Shown here piece after piece: positions 23,233-34,872 of a stretch of DNA of 64,000 bases. The notes beneath the pieces were generated by a model. It was not told where the DNA came from. It ran no database searches and saw only the letters and a list, made by a program, of their open reading frames with translations. This DNA comes from Cunninghamella blakesleeana. Taxonomy: Eukaryota; Mucoromycota; Mucoromycetes; Mucorales; Cunninghamellaceae. The position numbers and the translations under genes are program-made. How positions within the stretch are numbered: the first letter of the stretch is position 1; each line of letters opens with the position of its first letter. The stretch lies in NCBI GenBank assembly GCA_017871115.1, contig JAFCIZ010000005.1:5077501-5141500 (forward strand), read 5' to 3'.

Positions 23233-24548
23233 CTAAATACAATCTTGAAGTTGATTTATTGTCAGTGGTAAAGTAGATCGATCGATTGGCTGAAGATAAA
23301 GCTGTTTGATGAGAATAGCAACGGTTGTTACATCATTTTCATTGACATCAAATAGTAACCACCATTCATTTCCTTTTTCGGTTGGTAATTTGATTTGTTG
23401 ATCCCGACATGAAATCCATATAGATGCTACTGCTATGACTTGTGGTGGATAAACTACGTGAACTATCGTTCTTAAACTATGTCATCATAATAAAAAAAAA
23501 TTAAAAATAAAGGGGGTGGAGTGAGAGAGATGAATAAATCATTACTAAAAGGAATATAAATGGTAAAATGATGAAGAGTATATGTACATTTCTATTTACC
23601 TGTCATTTAAATAATTCCATGCCAAAGTTGGAATGGTTTTGTCATCTTCTAAACCCAATATACGTAAATAATTAATCATCAAACTATATGGAAGTTGCAC
23701 TTGTACATTGAACCCGAGTCGTTTTAATATTTGCATTTCGGCTGTGATGGTCATTGATTTTAAATCATAGGCTCTCTATTACAAATTTAAAATATATATG
23801 TATTTATTTATAAAAAGAAATAAATTAATAAAGAGTAGTAATGAGAGCATACTGAATCATATTCGACTCTATAACCCGTTTATCTGTCAATCTGCATATA
23901 TAAGTATATATTTTACTTACTTGGGAAAAAGGATCCAAAGGGGGCATAGTTGATTGTTTTTGTGTTCTTCTAATTAGATGGTCGTATACAGTTATTAAAT
24001 GAGTTAATCGTACAGTTGATTCTTCTACTTTAGTTGCTAAAAATAAGGCACCCAGACCTATTTCCTAATAATAATAACAATATAAAATAATACTAAATAT
24101 TATTAATATTAATATTGATATGATTACTACTATGATTATTATTATTATTATTAAATAAATCATGTTTATATATGTATATTAATAAATATACATTATTATT
24201 TACATTACCACTATATCAAAATCTTTTAAACTAGCCATAAAAAAGAATCGTTGAAAAAGTACTTGAGCAGTACCCATAGCTACTTGTGGTCTAAATATTT
24301 TATATAAATAAAAATATAAGAGAAAAAAGTAAAGGTATCATTGAATAAACATAATACAACCACATAATGATTTTTGATTTTATATTATTTTATTTTTACA
24401 GTTTTAATAAAATGCCAGCGGATTGAATCAACTCTGCACCAAGATTACGTAAATCCTCTTCCAATTGTTTAGATATACCATGTTGACGTGAAGGTGTATT
24501 AACTAATTGATCAATTGATGCTAAAGGATTTTGTAAAACTTTTGACAT
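23233..24548 (-). CDS. CCNL1: Cyclin L-type transcription/splicing cyclin
   Basis: Five exons (24400-24548, 24209-24290, 23921-24064, 23600-23775, 23233-23476) splice in frame to 264 residues. Cyclin L hallmarks are seen in order. First PQVAMGTAQVLFQRFFFM in cyclin box 1, then EIGLGALFLATKVEES and RLTHLITVYDHLIRRTQKQS. Next EMQILKRLGFNVQVQLPYSL and MINYLRILGLEDD, and a second box with VYPPQVIAVASIWISCR. Cyclin L pairs with CDK11-type kinases and affects transcription and splicing in the nucleus. The protein ends soon after box 2, so the long Arg/Ser tail of animal cyclin L is absent; this is normal for fungi. Cyclin K/T are the nearest alternatives, but the TAQVLFQRF and KVEES context favours L. 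Confidence 0.86.
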
Positions 24549-24823
24549 CTATTTAATTTTATGAGAAAAAGTGAGAAAAAAAGAGAACACGAAAGAAAAA
24601 AAATCGCTTTTTTTAACATTTAAAGAAAAGTTTCAAGTCCAGCAGGAAAAAAAAATGCGCCATTATTTTTTTTTTTTTTTTTTTTGACTTAGGATAGTAA
24701 TTGTATCTAGTTTTCCACAACATATTTATTGAATTGAGCATTATTATTATTTTCTTTTCAAATAAAATAGTTCAAAACATTTTATTATAGTTGAATTATA
24801 AATCTTTTAACAAATCAAAACTG

Positions 24824-24859
<36 letters not shown>

Positions 24860-26140
24860 TTATTTATTTTAAAAAAATGCATATTTATTAAATTATTATA
24901 TGTCAATAATATTTATTGCATGATTGTATTTCTTGAATTTATATATGTATCTTAATTAGATTATACCTACATAACATACATCTTTTATTCAGTTCAAACA
25001 AGAGAAAAATGTGCTGACTCTTTTTTTATTTTTACATATATATATAAACAAATATACTTGTGATACCATCATATGATTATAAAAGTATTAATTTTAATAT
25101 AATAATAAAAAAGTTTTATAAAATCTGCAAGTTAAATAGTATTTAGATTTAATAAAACGCTCAAGAATCTTTTTCCAAGAGTACATAGATTTATGGTTCA
25201 AGTGTTTACTATTAGAATTATATTTTATACTTGTTATTGAACTATGTAATAACAACAATAACATTATTATTATTATTATTAGATATTAATAAATAATAAA
25301 TTAAAAACTATTTAATACCTATTTTAGATAATTGCAATGCTTTTCTCCTACTAATTATAAATTTATATGTATAGTAATATTATTCTTTTATATTATATGT
25401 ACATATATATATATATATATGTATATATACTTTAATACGATTATAAAAGCAAAAGTAAAAGGATGGTAATACGTATGAATATAAAAAATAGAGGTTAGCC
25501 TACAATATCTTTTTTTATTAAGGTTATGATTTAAAAAAGTATAATAAGGGAGTATTGAGGATTACCTTAGTGTAACCAAATGATTTTTTATATCCTCCTA
25601 ATTTGGGTCTCTTTTTTTTTTTTAACTCTCTTTCTCTCTCAATTCTTTTTTTTTTTTGCCCCTTTTTCCTTTTTCTTCATATATATTTTATTTTATCTTT
25701 TAAATATACCCGTTCTTTTTTTTTCTCTCTCTCACTTTTTTTTCTTTTCTTCGACTTTCTTTTTTTTTTTACATTTACCTTTAGTTTATTTGTTACTTGT
25801 TATTCTTTTATTTTATTTCTCTTATCAATCTTCATGTTAACACAAATAGTGTTATTTTAATATATCCTTTTTATTCATCAACTTTTCTCTCTCTCTTCCT
25901 TATTGTTGTCTCTCCCTCTCTTAAAAGTAGATCAATCTCTTATTTATCCCTTATTATTATTATATATATATATAAACAACAATGTAAATATAAAAAAAAT
26001 AATAATACAAAATAATACCTGTATGAAAAAATCCTAGTCTTATTCAATATATACCTATATCTTTTCTTTTCTTCTTTTTACCTTTTTTTTTTTATCTGAA
26101 TAGTGTACATATTTTTATTTTTTTATTTTTGTGTGTGTGA
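24549..26140. other. Long divergent intergenic region upstream of the GAS2-domain gene
   Basis: About 1.6 kb. It contains a T-run near 24666-24684, TA repeats at 24828-24854 and 25399-25420, and a long C/T-rich region (25605-25780 and 25885-25925) typical of promoter and leader DNA here. Open frames over the C/T-rich part encode only Phe/Leu/Ser runs and are not real. No RNA gene is recognised. Confidence 0.4.
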
Positions 26141-29100
26141 ATGGATATTAAAATAGATAAAACAATGCAAACAACAATATTAGAACCAATACAAAATGGA
26201 ATAACAAACAAAACTAACTGGACTTCTGAACTTGAGGATATAAATACTATTGAAAAAGAACTTGATCTATTAATGAATCAGTATGAACAGTTATCAACAC
26301 CTCTTTTACTTGAAAAATTCAATTCCATTAAAAAAAACATATCTCATTGGATGGAACAAGCTCATTTGACTGTATTTAAATTGGAACAGCAATTAAAGGA
26401 TGGTATACCTGTTATGTTCAATAATGATAATAATCATGGATTTTCTTTTATGATGATGGATCGTATGGATACTCTAATGTCAAACTTACTAGATATGAAT
26501 GATATAATTGTCAATGAAAAACTAAATGATCAATACGAAGATGAAGAAAGTGAAACATCAACAAAAATGGCTTTTAAAATGTCAATTACCAAAACACAAT
26601 CTGAATGGTCAGGTTTACAACATTTTATCTCATCCGTATCTAAAAAAATAGAATCTGTTAATGAAAAACGTGAACTTTTAATCATGATGGAAAATATCTT
26701 ATTGGAAATTGATCAGCTAACTTCTATAATTTTTAAATACCAAGAAAAAAGACAGTATGATTTAATCCCGTCCTCTTCACCTTCAGCTATTGAATCAACG
26801 GCAACAACAGGTGATATCAATGAAGCAACTCTTATGGCTGATATAGATAGAAGAGTGGATCCTGTTTTTCTACTAGTTGAAAAACTATATGGTAGAATGA
26901 CTTCATCCAGACCTCCTTATGATGAATCCGGTATACTGGTTAAAAAGCATCGAAAGGTACAAGAAAAATGGGAATGTTTAAGGATTGAGATCGATGAATT
27001 AAAAGACGATTTAAAAGAAGATAGATGGCTGGCTGTATTTAAACAAGTGGCAGATCAGGTGGACCCTATGATTGATGGATTGGATAAAACAGTACAGCAG
27101 TGTTACCAAACAATTCACCAAATTATAGAATGGCATGATTTAGTACAACAGTATCAACAGCAATTACAGCAACAACATCACAATACTGGCTTACAAAGTC
27201 CTCATTCACCGAGCGCCTTTGATAAAATTACTAAAACGTTCTTAAGGTCTTTTCCAAAAGCATCCCATCACTCTTCTTCTGTATCTTCTACTTCCTCCTC
27301 CTCTGTGTCAACATCAACGCTCCCACCTCCACCTCCACCTCCTCCTATGGATCGTGAAAAATTTAAAGCAATGGAAAAGAATTTTGAAGCTAAATATAAA
27401 TACTATACTCCTTCTATAGATCGTATGTTAAATATGTTAGGAAATGGTATTGCTTCCAGAGTCAATAAAGATACTTCAACTTGCAAACGACATACAACTA
27501 TGGTAAATAGATGGCAACAATTAAAAACAATGATGGATGATTTGAGGATTCACGATTTGGTCGATGCGGAGCGATATTTAATTGAAACACCTCTTAGTCC
27601 TGCTAATTCGATGCAAAGTGATCGTAGTAGTCATGGAATGTGGAAAAGTATTCGCAGACGTACTTCTGAACAAGATACCAATTCTGAATATTCTTACAAT
27701 AGTAATAACAGTAGTAGGAAAAAAGGTCCGTCTACTCCTCAATACGATGATTTTAGAAGAGTAAGAAGTGTCACTCCAAGTAGTGGAAATTATATCTATA
27801 CTAGTAACAATCGTCAACGTACTGCTAGTCCTATGAATTTATCACAGCAACATTATAATCATCAACATTTTTCACATTACAATAACAATAATAGCAATAG
27901 AATCATTCGTCCAAGCACATCAGATACTTCTTCTGTTGAATCTACTTCACCAAAACAGCGACCTTATATTACTGGAAGGAAATCATTAACACCAAATAGT
28001 CATCGTCCTGCATGGAATGCAAATATCAAATCAGATAAACAAGAATTTTCAACTTTGGAACCATTGTGGAAAACCGAAAGCCGTGCAGCAGCTTCTTCAT
28101 CTTCTTTTATTACCAACAGTAATAATGATCCTACATCCTCACCTCCTCAAAATAAAAAAAGTCATATACCTAGACCTCCATCAAGACAACAACAAACATC
28201 AAAAGAAGCTTCCTTTATGAAGCCGACCAAAAGTACATTATTAAGAAAACGATCTCAAAGTGTTGAACCACGTGATATGATGCGACCCAAAACACCCGTT
28301 AAATCACTAGGTAAATCGTCTCATCAACATAACAGTAATAATACATTACAAACTCCAACCATTGTTACAAGTGGAGGAAGGCGTACAAAGACACCTTTAA
28401 CTACATCAACCCAATCACCATACCAATTACCACCTAGACCTAAAAGTAGCCTTGCAAGACAAGAAACCCATGACACATTACCTTATGTTGATCGCGAACG
28501 TATAAATGGATCCAAATCACCTTTATTAACTACACATCGTTCAAATACACCTTCTTTAATACCTAGACCTAAGACGCCTACATCTAATGGAAAAGATTAT
28601 TTAAGATCCTCTTCACCTAGTTTAATACCTCGCCCAAGATCGGCTTTACGTTATTATCAACAGCAACAGCAAGATGATGATGATGATCGCGATTATGAAG
28701 GAAATTATATTCCCCCAGTTCCACCTTTACCATCTAATTTAGAAAGGCCGTCCATTCATTTATTGAAAGTAGGCAAATTGAATAAACAAGACATTTATAG
28801 TGATGTTAGTGATGATGATAATGATAACGATGAGCATGATAATTATGTAACGCCAGGCTCATTTTTATCTGTTCCTCCTCTTTTTGATAGCAATAACCGT
28901 TCTCAAAGTCCATCTCAAGAAAAACATTATTATCATAGTAATAATAATAATAATAATAATATAAATAATTACCATAGCCATACTAATAATAATCAACAAC
29001 TACAACAACAGCAACAGCAGCTTAAAAAACAACAACAAAAAAGGGAATTGTTAAAAAAAAGGTCAATGCCAGCACTTGCCATGCGACGTTCCAATTCACC

Positions 29101-29671
29101 TTCCTCATTCACAAATAATAATAATAACAACAGCATAACGATAACACAATCACCATTATCACCATCAACAAATGGAAGAAGAAGGAAAAATAGAGTTGGC
29201 TACTTTTCAGAGGATGAAGACGAAGAAACTTATTACCATCAACATAATAATAATGATAATGAATTAACACGTGGAGTAAAAATTGCCTTTCAAGAACATC
29301 CTATCTATACTGGCGACCCAAGAGATCCTTTAGATATGGAAGTAGCCACTATATTGAATGCAAGTCCTATCTCTATTCAATGTCAAAAGAGTCCAAAAGG
29401 CGATGGGAAATATTATTTTGGAAATGAATTAAATCCTACTTTAGGTGGTGGTAAAAAATTATATACTTGTAAATTGATTAATTATAGTGATCGTCCTCCA
29501 AGAAGGCAAACATCTTCCTCTTCAACAACAACAACAAAGCAACATCAACCTTTAGTAAGGAATAAAGTATTAGTAAGAGTAGGTGGAGGTTGGCAAGATT
29601 TAGAAATGTTTTTGTTAGAACATGCTAGTTTAATGACAAGCGATGTAGTTGTAAGATCATTTATTCATTAA
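26141..29671 (+). CDS. Kar9-like microtubule plus-end protein with GAS2 (GAR) domain
   Basis: Single exon, 1176 residues. The N-terminal about 500 residues are helical and spectrin-like (for example ELDLLMNQYEQLSTPLLLEK and VEKLYGRM), broken by a poly-Pro insert (PPPPPPP) near 395; this part resembles the fungal Kar9 family. The middle is basic, Ser/Pro/Asn rich. It carries three SxIP motifs that dock EB1/Bim1, each followed by Arg-Pro: SHIPRP (about 672), SLIPRPKTP (about 805) and SLIPRPRS (about 827). The C-terminal GAS2 microtubule-binding domain spans about 1040-1160: GVKIAFQEHPIYTGD, then KYYFG, and NKVLVRVGGGWQDLEMFLLE. In Kar9 the protein links microtubule plus ends to myosin V for spindle positioning; that is family knowledge. 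It has no introns, unlike most neighbours. Confidence 0.78.
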   Translation: MDIKIDKTMQTTILEPIQNGITNKTNWTSELEDINTIEKELDLLMNQYEQLSTPLLLEKFNSIKKNISHWMEQAHLTVFKLEQQLKDGIPVMFNNDNNHGFSFMMMDRMDTLMSNLLDMNDIIVNEKLNDQYEDEESETSTKMAFKMSITKTQSEWSGLQHFISSVSKKIESVNEKRELLIMMENILLEIDQLTSIIFKYQEKRQYDLIPSSSPSAIESTATTGDINEATLMADIDRRVDPVFLLVEKLYGRMTSSRPPYDESGILVKKHRKVQEKWECLRIEIDELKDDLKEDRWLAVFKQVADQVDPMIDGLDKTVQQCYQTIHQIIEWHDLVQQYQQQLQQQHHNTGLQSPHSPSAFDKITKTFLRSFPKASHHSSSVSSTSSSSVSTSTLPPPPPPPPMDREKFKAMEKNFEAKYKYYTPSIDRMLNMLGNGIASRVNKDTSTCKRHTTMVNRWQQLKTMMDDLRIHDLVDAERYLIETPLSPANSMQSDRSSHGMWKSIRRRTSEQDTNSEYSYNSNNSSRKKGPSTPQYDDFRRVRSVTPSSGNYIYTSNNRQRTASPMNLSQQHYNHQHFSHYNNNNSNRIIRPSTSDTSSVESTSPKQRPYITGRKSLTPNSHRPAWNANIKSDKQEFSTLEPLWKTESRAAASSSSFITNSNNDPTSSPPQNKKSHIPRPPSRQQQTSKEASFMKPTKSTLLRKRSQSVEPRDMMRPKTPVKSLGKSSHQHNSNNTLQTPTIVTSGGRRTKTPLTTSTQSPYQLPPRPKSSLARQETHDTLPYVDRERINGSKSPLLTTHRSNTPSLIPRPKTPTSNGKDYLRSSSPSLIPRPRSALRYYQQQQQDDDDDRDYEGNYIPPVPPLPSNLERPSIHLLKVGKLNKQDIYSDVSDDDNDNDEHDNYVTPGSFLSVPPLFDSNNRSQSPSQEKHYYHSNNNNNNNINNYHSHTNNNQQLQQQQQQLKKQQQKRELLKKRSMPALAMRRSNSPSSFTNNNNNNSITITQSPLSPSTNGRRRKNRVGYFSEDEDEETYYHQHNNNDNELTRGVKIAFQEHPIYTGDPRDPLDMEVATILNASPISIQCQKSPKGDGKYYFGNELNPTLGGGKKLYTCKLINYSDRPPRRQTSSSSTTTTKQHQPLVRNKVLVRVGGGWQDLEMFLLEHASLMTSDVVVRSFIH

Positions 29672-29748
29672 AAAATTATATATTGTTTATTATCTCTTTA
29701 TATTTTCATATCTATATATATATTATCATCATCATTTTATTATTATTA

Positions 29749-29791
<43 letters not shown>

Positions 29792-30002
29792 CATCCTAAT
29801 TCATTAAAAAATTAAAAAATACAAATAAAAATAATAATTAATATTTACAACACAGTCATCATTATTATCGTCATTGTCATCAACTTCATTGTCACCATCA
29901 TCACCCATTTTCATTATTTTTAATATACATATACATATATATATTTGGTTATGTTTTATTTATTGTTTATTCATTAGTCATATACATATGTAAATAATTC
30001 AC
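29672..30002. other. Convergent intergenic region
   Basis: Between the GAS2-domain gene and GIR2 3' ends. It holds a TTA repeat at 29751-29784 and CATCAT/TCATCA-rich sequence. No gene is seen. Confidence 0.4.
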
Positions 30003-30851
30003 TTATTCATCATCACCAAAACTTTTCCATACAGCTTCTTTATCATCCTCTTCAACAGCAACAGGTTGTTCTTTTTCATATTGTGATGCATCCACTGACA
30101 CGTCCCCTTCTTCCATATATTTAGCATCTGATAATGCCAATGATTTATCTTGTTCAAATAATTGTCTTCCTATAAAGCATATATATAATACATTATCATA
30201 TTAATATATCATACAATTGTTTTTCTCATTTTTTTTTTTTTTAAAAAAAAAAATACTCGACCCTGTTTTATTTTATTTTTACCTGTTAATTTATTTTTTA
30301 ATTCTTTTGCTCTTGCTAATTTTGCTTGATCTTCTAAAGCTTCCATTTCTTTATCAAATGCCTTTTTCCAAGCTAAAAATCGTTCAATCGTGACTTGTGT
30401 ACCATGGAATTTTGCATTTTCTACTTCTTCTATTTTACGTTTTCTTTCTTCTTCTGCCTCTTCACGAATACGTTGTACTCCCATGACCATTTCGTTTAAT
30501 GCTTCTTTTAATAATGATGCCATTGTAAAAATCATTGCCATACCTAATGATTCTTCCCCCTAAAGATAAAATTATATATACGTTATATATATTAGTGATT
30601 TGGTTATTTCTTTCATTTCTTTTATTTAATTCTTTTTAATTTTATTCTATTTACCGCAGTCCTTAAATCTTCCATCATTTTTTTAAGTTGTGTACTGGAT
30701 ATATCCCCTTCAATAACATCAATTTCAAATTCTGGTAATTCATCAGGGTAGTTAGGTGTATAGGTAATATGAAGAGATAATCCACCTATATATATACATA
30801 TGTGTATAAGTCATCCATATTTATTATCATCCCCTCTTCCTCCATGGTCCA

Positions 30852-30890
<39 letters not shown>

Positions 30891-30976
30891 GTCATTTACA
30901 TTGAACTTCTTCATCTTGTTCGTCTGGATAAATGGTAATACGAAATTCAGAATCACTAATGGCTATATATATATAA

Positions 30977-31007
<31 letters not shown>

Positions 31008-31269
31008 TTTAGTTTCACTATATTGTGATAAATACATTTATATACAAAATAAATAATAAAGTATTTAAACTATAACATACGTTCATATTCATCAGGATAA
31101 ATGGATTCAAGAGCTTCAAGTTCCATTTGTCTTTCTTCTGCGTAGTCTATTTAAAATAATAATAATAAAAATAAAAGGAAAATATAAATACAGCTAATTA
31201 ACTTGAAGTCAAATTTATTTTGGTTTATATTTTTTAAAAAATAAATGTATATGATGGTTTACCAGTCAT
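30003..31269 (-). CDS. GIR2: Gir2/RWDD1, RWD-domain partner of the DRG/Rbg GTPase and Gcn1
   Basis: Six exons (31263-31269, 31081-31146, 30900-30962, 30655-30785, 30283-30559, 30003-30169) splice in frame to 236 residues. The first coding exon is only 7 bp (ATG ACT G). The RWD domain starts at once: MTDYAEERQMELEALESIYP, continues with DSEFRITIYPDEQ and ends with YTPNYPDELPEFEI, showing the YPDELP turn of RWD folds. The C-terminal half contains the DFRP-type segment (GTQVTIERFLAWKKAFDKEM) and a Glu/Asp-rich tail. The family binds DRG/Rbg GTPases and Gcn1 on ribosomes and modulates Gcn2 signalling in the cytosol. Introns hold a TTA repeat and an ATAG repeat. Confidence 0.9.
30853..30890. repeat. 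TTA/ATT trinucleotide repeat in GIR2 intron 3
   Basis: About 12 units, directly next to exon 3 at its donor side on the minus strand. Confidence 0.85.
30977..31007. repeat. ATAG tetranucleotide repeat in GIR2 intron 2
   Basis: About 7 units of GATA/ATAG, 15 bp from exon 3. It is a likely length-polymorphic microsatellite. Confidence 0.85.
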
Positions 31270-31999
31270 GTTTATATAAAATATTGAAGTTGTGCCTGAT
31301 CAAGAAGGAAAATATATAAATATATATAAAATGAAGAGAAGTTTAAATTTTTATTGTACCCAATTTTTTAATATTTTTTTTCTTCTTCAATAGCCCACCT
31401 GTGACCGCCAACCTAAAAACCACCCAAATATGGAAGAATCAACCTTTATACGTACTCTTTTTTTATAAAAATATAATTTATATATATATACAACCTTTTT
31501 ATGATCTCATTCTATAATAATAAAATAAAAATAGATTTAATCGATGTTATTATGTCATATTTCATATTAAATGTCATATTTGGTTAAAGATTGTTCTTTT
31601 TTCTAAAAGGTGATCGAACACGTAGAATGATTTAAGGCATGATGATGATCATTTAACAAATGAGCAATTGTTTAAAAAAATATGAACAGGTACATACATA
31701 TAAATATTCTTGTCACAAGTAATAATTTCAATAAATTAATGATATAATGTATATATATACTTGAATTATGATCATTATTTAATACGAAATAGTAACTTTT
31801 TTAATAAAAATGATGTAAAAAATAAAAATAAAAATAAAAATAATGCAACTGGATCAATTTTCCTTTGTATCACCTGATTTTGAATTTTTTTAGTATATTT
31901 AAGCTATTATTTTTTTTACTTCTCTTTTACTTTTTTTTTTTTTTCTATTTCCACCACTAACTTATTTTTCTCTATATTATATTCATATTTTTAACCGAC
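31270..31999. other. Divergent intergenic region between GIR2 and pyruvate kinase
   Basis: AT-rich promoter space. It has a motif block AGCCCACCTGTGACCGCCAA near 31393-31412, close to the GIR2 start. A C/T-rich tract at 31920-31975 precedes the pyruvate kinase ATG. Confidence 0.4.
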
Positions 32000-32666
32000 A
32001 TGTCTAACGATTTAATACCCAACACAATTACATCAAGTTTACAATGGATTTCGCAAATGAATGTCAATATTGAACCTAGTACAGTAAGAAAGTCAAGTAT
32101 TATTGGTACAATAGGTAAACACCTTTTCTATTTTTATACATACATAAATTTATTTATAAAACTTGAACATAAAAAATAATATTTACTATATTTTAACTTT
32201 CTTTTTCTTTTTTTTCTCTTTTTTTCTTTTTTTAAGGCCCTAAATCAAATAGTGTTCAAGTTATTACGCAACTAAGAAATGCTGGGTACATATGTTTTTA
32301 TTATGAGTTTTGATTTTTTTATTTTTATTTTTTAGATACATTTACAATTATATATATTTATTCTAATAGGATAATTATATAAATAAATTATTATTATTAT
32401 TAATAGGCTTAATATTATAAGAATGAATTTTTCTCATGGATCTCATAGTGTAAAATAATAAATAATATAAAAAATTAAAGAAAATTATATCAAGATTATT
32501 AATACACAGCATTATACTCATTAATTTCTCATATTTTTTTATTGTATATTTTTAATTCATTTAGTATCATCAATCAGTTATAGATAATACTAGAAAAAGT
32601 GTAGAGTGTAAGTTAAATAGTATAGAACCAAGAATATAAAAAATAATAGAGATTGTTCGTATTTTA

Positions 32667-32705
<39 letters not shown>

Positions 32706-33808
32706 AATAGTATACCCAGGATTACCTGTAGCAATAGCATTGGATACTAAAGGTCCTGAAATTAGAACCGGAAACATGAGAGATAATTTAGAAGTAATAC
32801 TATAATATAAAACAAAATAAAGATAACAAAGGATATGATATATAATTAATAAACGTACTCATATATATTATTCTTTTTTTTATATTTTATTTTAATATAT
32901 AGATAAACATAAATAAAGGCCATGAAATGATATTTAGCGTTAATGAGCAAGATAAAGATAATGGAGATGAAAAAAAAATTTATATTGATTACACCAACCT
33001 ACCCAACGTAATTGATATTGGTAAAAGGATATATATTGATGATGGTATATTAATGTTTGAAGTCATGGGGACCAAATTGGATCAAATACATGTGCGTGCT
33101 TTAAATGATGGAATCTTGGCCTCGCATAAAGGAGTCAATTTACCTGGAACCAATGTGGATTTACCTGCTCTTTCTCCAAAAGATGAGCAAGATTTATTAT
33201 TCGGGGTTCAAAATAAAGTAGATATGATCTTTGCTTCATTTATTCGGTGTGCTCAAGATATTAAAGATATTCGCCAAGTATTAGGTTATGAAGGTAGGCA
33301 TATCAAGATCATCGCTAAGATTGAAAATCATCAAGGTAGCGTATTGAATTTTGATGAGATTTTACAAGAAACTGATGGTGTGATGGTGGCTCGCGGGGTA
33401 AAATAAAATAATAAATTAATAAAAAATAAATATAACATTTGCATAATATATGACATATAAAAAAAGATATAAAAAAATTGATGTAAAGATGATTTTAATT
33501 TTTAAAATGATCATCTATGTTTATTTGTATATATATATATATAGGATATGGGTATTGAAATTCCTTTGGAGCGTGTTTTCATTGCTCAAAAAAAGATCAT
33601 TGCTAAATGTAACCTTTTAGGAAAGCCGGTTATTTGGTAATATAATAATATTTATATTTATATTTATTTTAATATAAAGTAATGTTTGTATTTTAAAGTA
33701 AAGCGAATTAATTATTATTCTTTTACATAGTGCTACTCAAATGCTTGAATCTATGACGGTATGTGATTAAATAAATACTATTTAATATTTTAAAAAAGAT
33801 TCATTTCA

Positions 33809-33847
<39 letters not shown>

Positions 33848-34520
33848 CTACTTATTGATTTGTTTTTTTAACTTCATCATCATTATCATTATTATTTTTA
33901 AATAATAGAATAATCCTAGACCTACTCGCGCAGAAGTCTCTGATGTAGCCAATGCCATATTAGATGGAGCTGATTGTGTCATGCTTTCTGGAGAAACAGC
34001 CAAAGGTAATTATCCTATAGAAACGGTTCGAACCATGCATGAAGTATGCCTCCTTGCTGAATCTGTCTTATGTTACAATATGCTCTTTCATCAAATTCGA
34101 TCATTAACTCCATTGCCTACAGATACAACTGAAACCATAGCTTGCTCAGCAGTAGATGCAGCACATCAACGTCGTGCGGGTGCTATCCTTGTCTTAACCG
34201 TTAGTGGTGAAACAGCTAGGTTAGTCTCCAAATATCATCCTTCTGCTCCTATTATTGTTGTCACAAGGCATCCTATCTGTGCTCGTCAATGCCATTTATA
34301 TCGTGGTTGCTTTCCTTTTATTTATCCAAGGCCTCCTCCTCTTTCTTCTCAACCCTTCTCCTCTTCCTCATCTATAGTAATCAAAAATAATCAAAGGGGT
34401 TACCCTTCTCCATTTATTAGTCCCCAATATTTAAGTCCGATGGAAAATGTTCTTTGGCAAGAAGATGTGGATAACAGAATTATGTGGGGTAAATATTATT
34501 ATTATAATAATAATAATAAT

Positions 34521-34552
<32 letters not shown>

Positions 34553-34872
34553 GGTGATACGTACTTTATTTGTATAAAATAAAGATTAAAAAAAATAAAG
34601 TTTATATCTAATCTAATCATGTTTTGTTTTTATTTTTACTTTATTTATATTTATAAAAGGTATGGAACAAGCTATAAAATATGGGTAAGTATATATAATA
34701 GATTCATTGTTTTTATAAAAAAATATTTTAAAAAATAAAATTTATTGTTATTAACTGTCAGTCTTTTTTTTTTAAAAGTATCTTAGACCGTGGAAAGTCT
34801 GTTGTAGCAATTCAAGGTTGGCGTGGTGGATTAGGAAATACAAATTCCTTTAGAATTATTGTCGCTCCCTGA
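32000..34872 (+). CDS. PYK1: Pyruvate kinase
   Basis: Eleven exons (32000-32114, 32237-32285, 32407-32449, 32565-32607, 32711-32793, 32903-33397, 33545-33636, 33731-33758, 33909-34488, 34660-34684, 34779-34872) splice in frame to 548 residues. Landmarks in order are [41 protein letters not shown], the catalytic-lysine motif [43 protein letters not shown] and [14 protein letters not shown]. The C-domain keeps the effector loop [11 protein letters not shown] and [12 protein letters not shown]. The enzyme makes pyruvate and ATP from phosphoenolpyruvate and ADP in the cytosol. It is about 45 residues longer than usual because a Pro/Ser-rich insert sits between [12 protein letters not shown] and WQEDV. 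Intron 4 ends in a TA-TG repeat. The neighbouring SER1 also draws on glycolysis, but no joint control is visible. Confidence 0.93.
32667..32700. repeat. Compound TA/TG repeat in pyruvate kinase intron 4
   Basis: A TA run passes into a TG run just before the acceptor at 32710. Further TA repeats lie in introns 8 (33811-33844) and 9 (34529-34551). Confidence 0.85.

Noticed and set aside
25580..26015. Overlapping plus-strand open frames of 70-90 codons
   Set aside because: They are translations of the C/T-rich promoter tract (Phe/Leu/Ser only), with different frames equally open.
3672..29671. CAP-Gly, SSX2IP-like and Kar9/GAS2-like genes as a microtubule gene cluster
   Set aside because: They are spread over 26 kb with unrelated genes between and no shared promoters; chance grouping is more likely.
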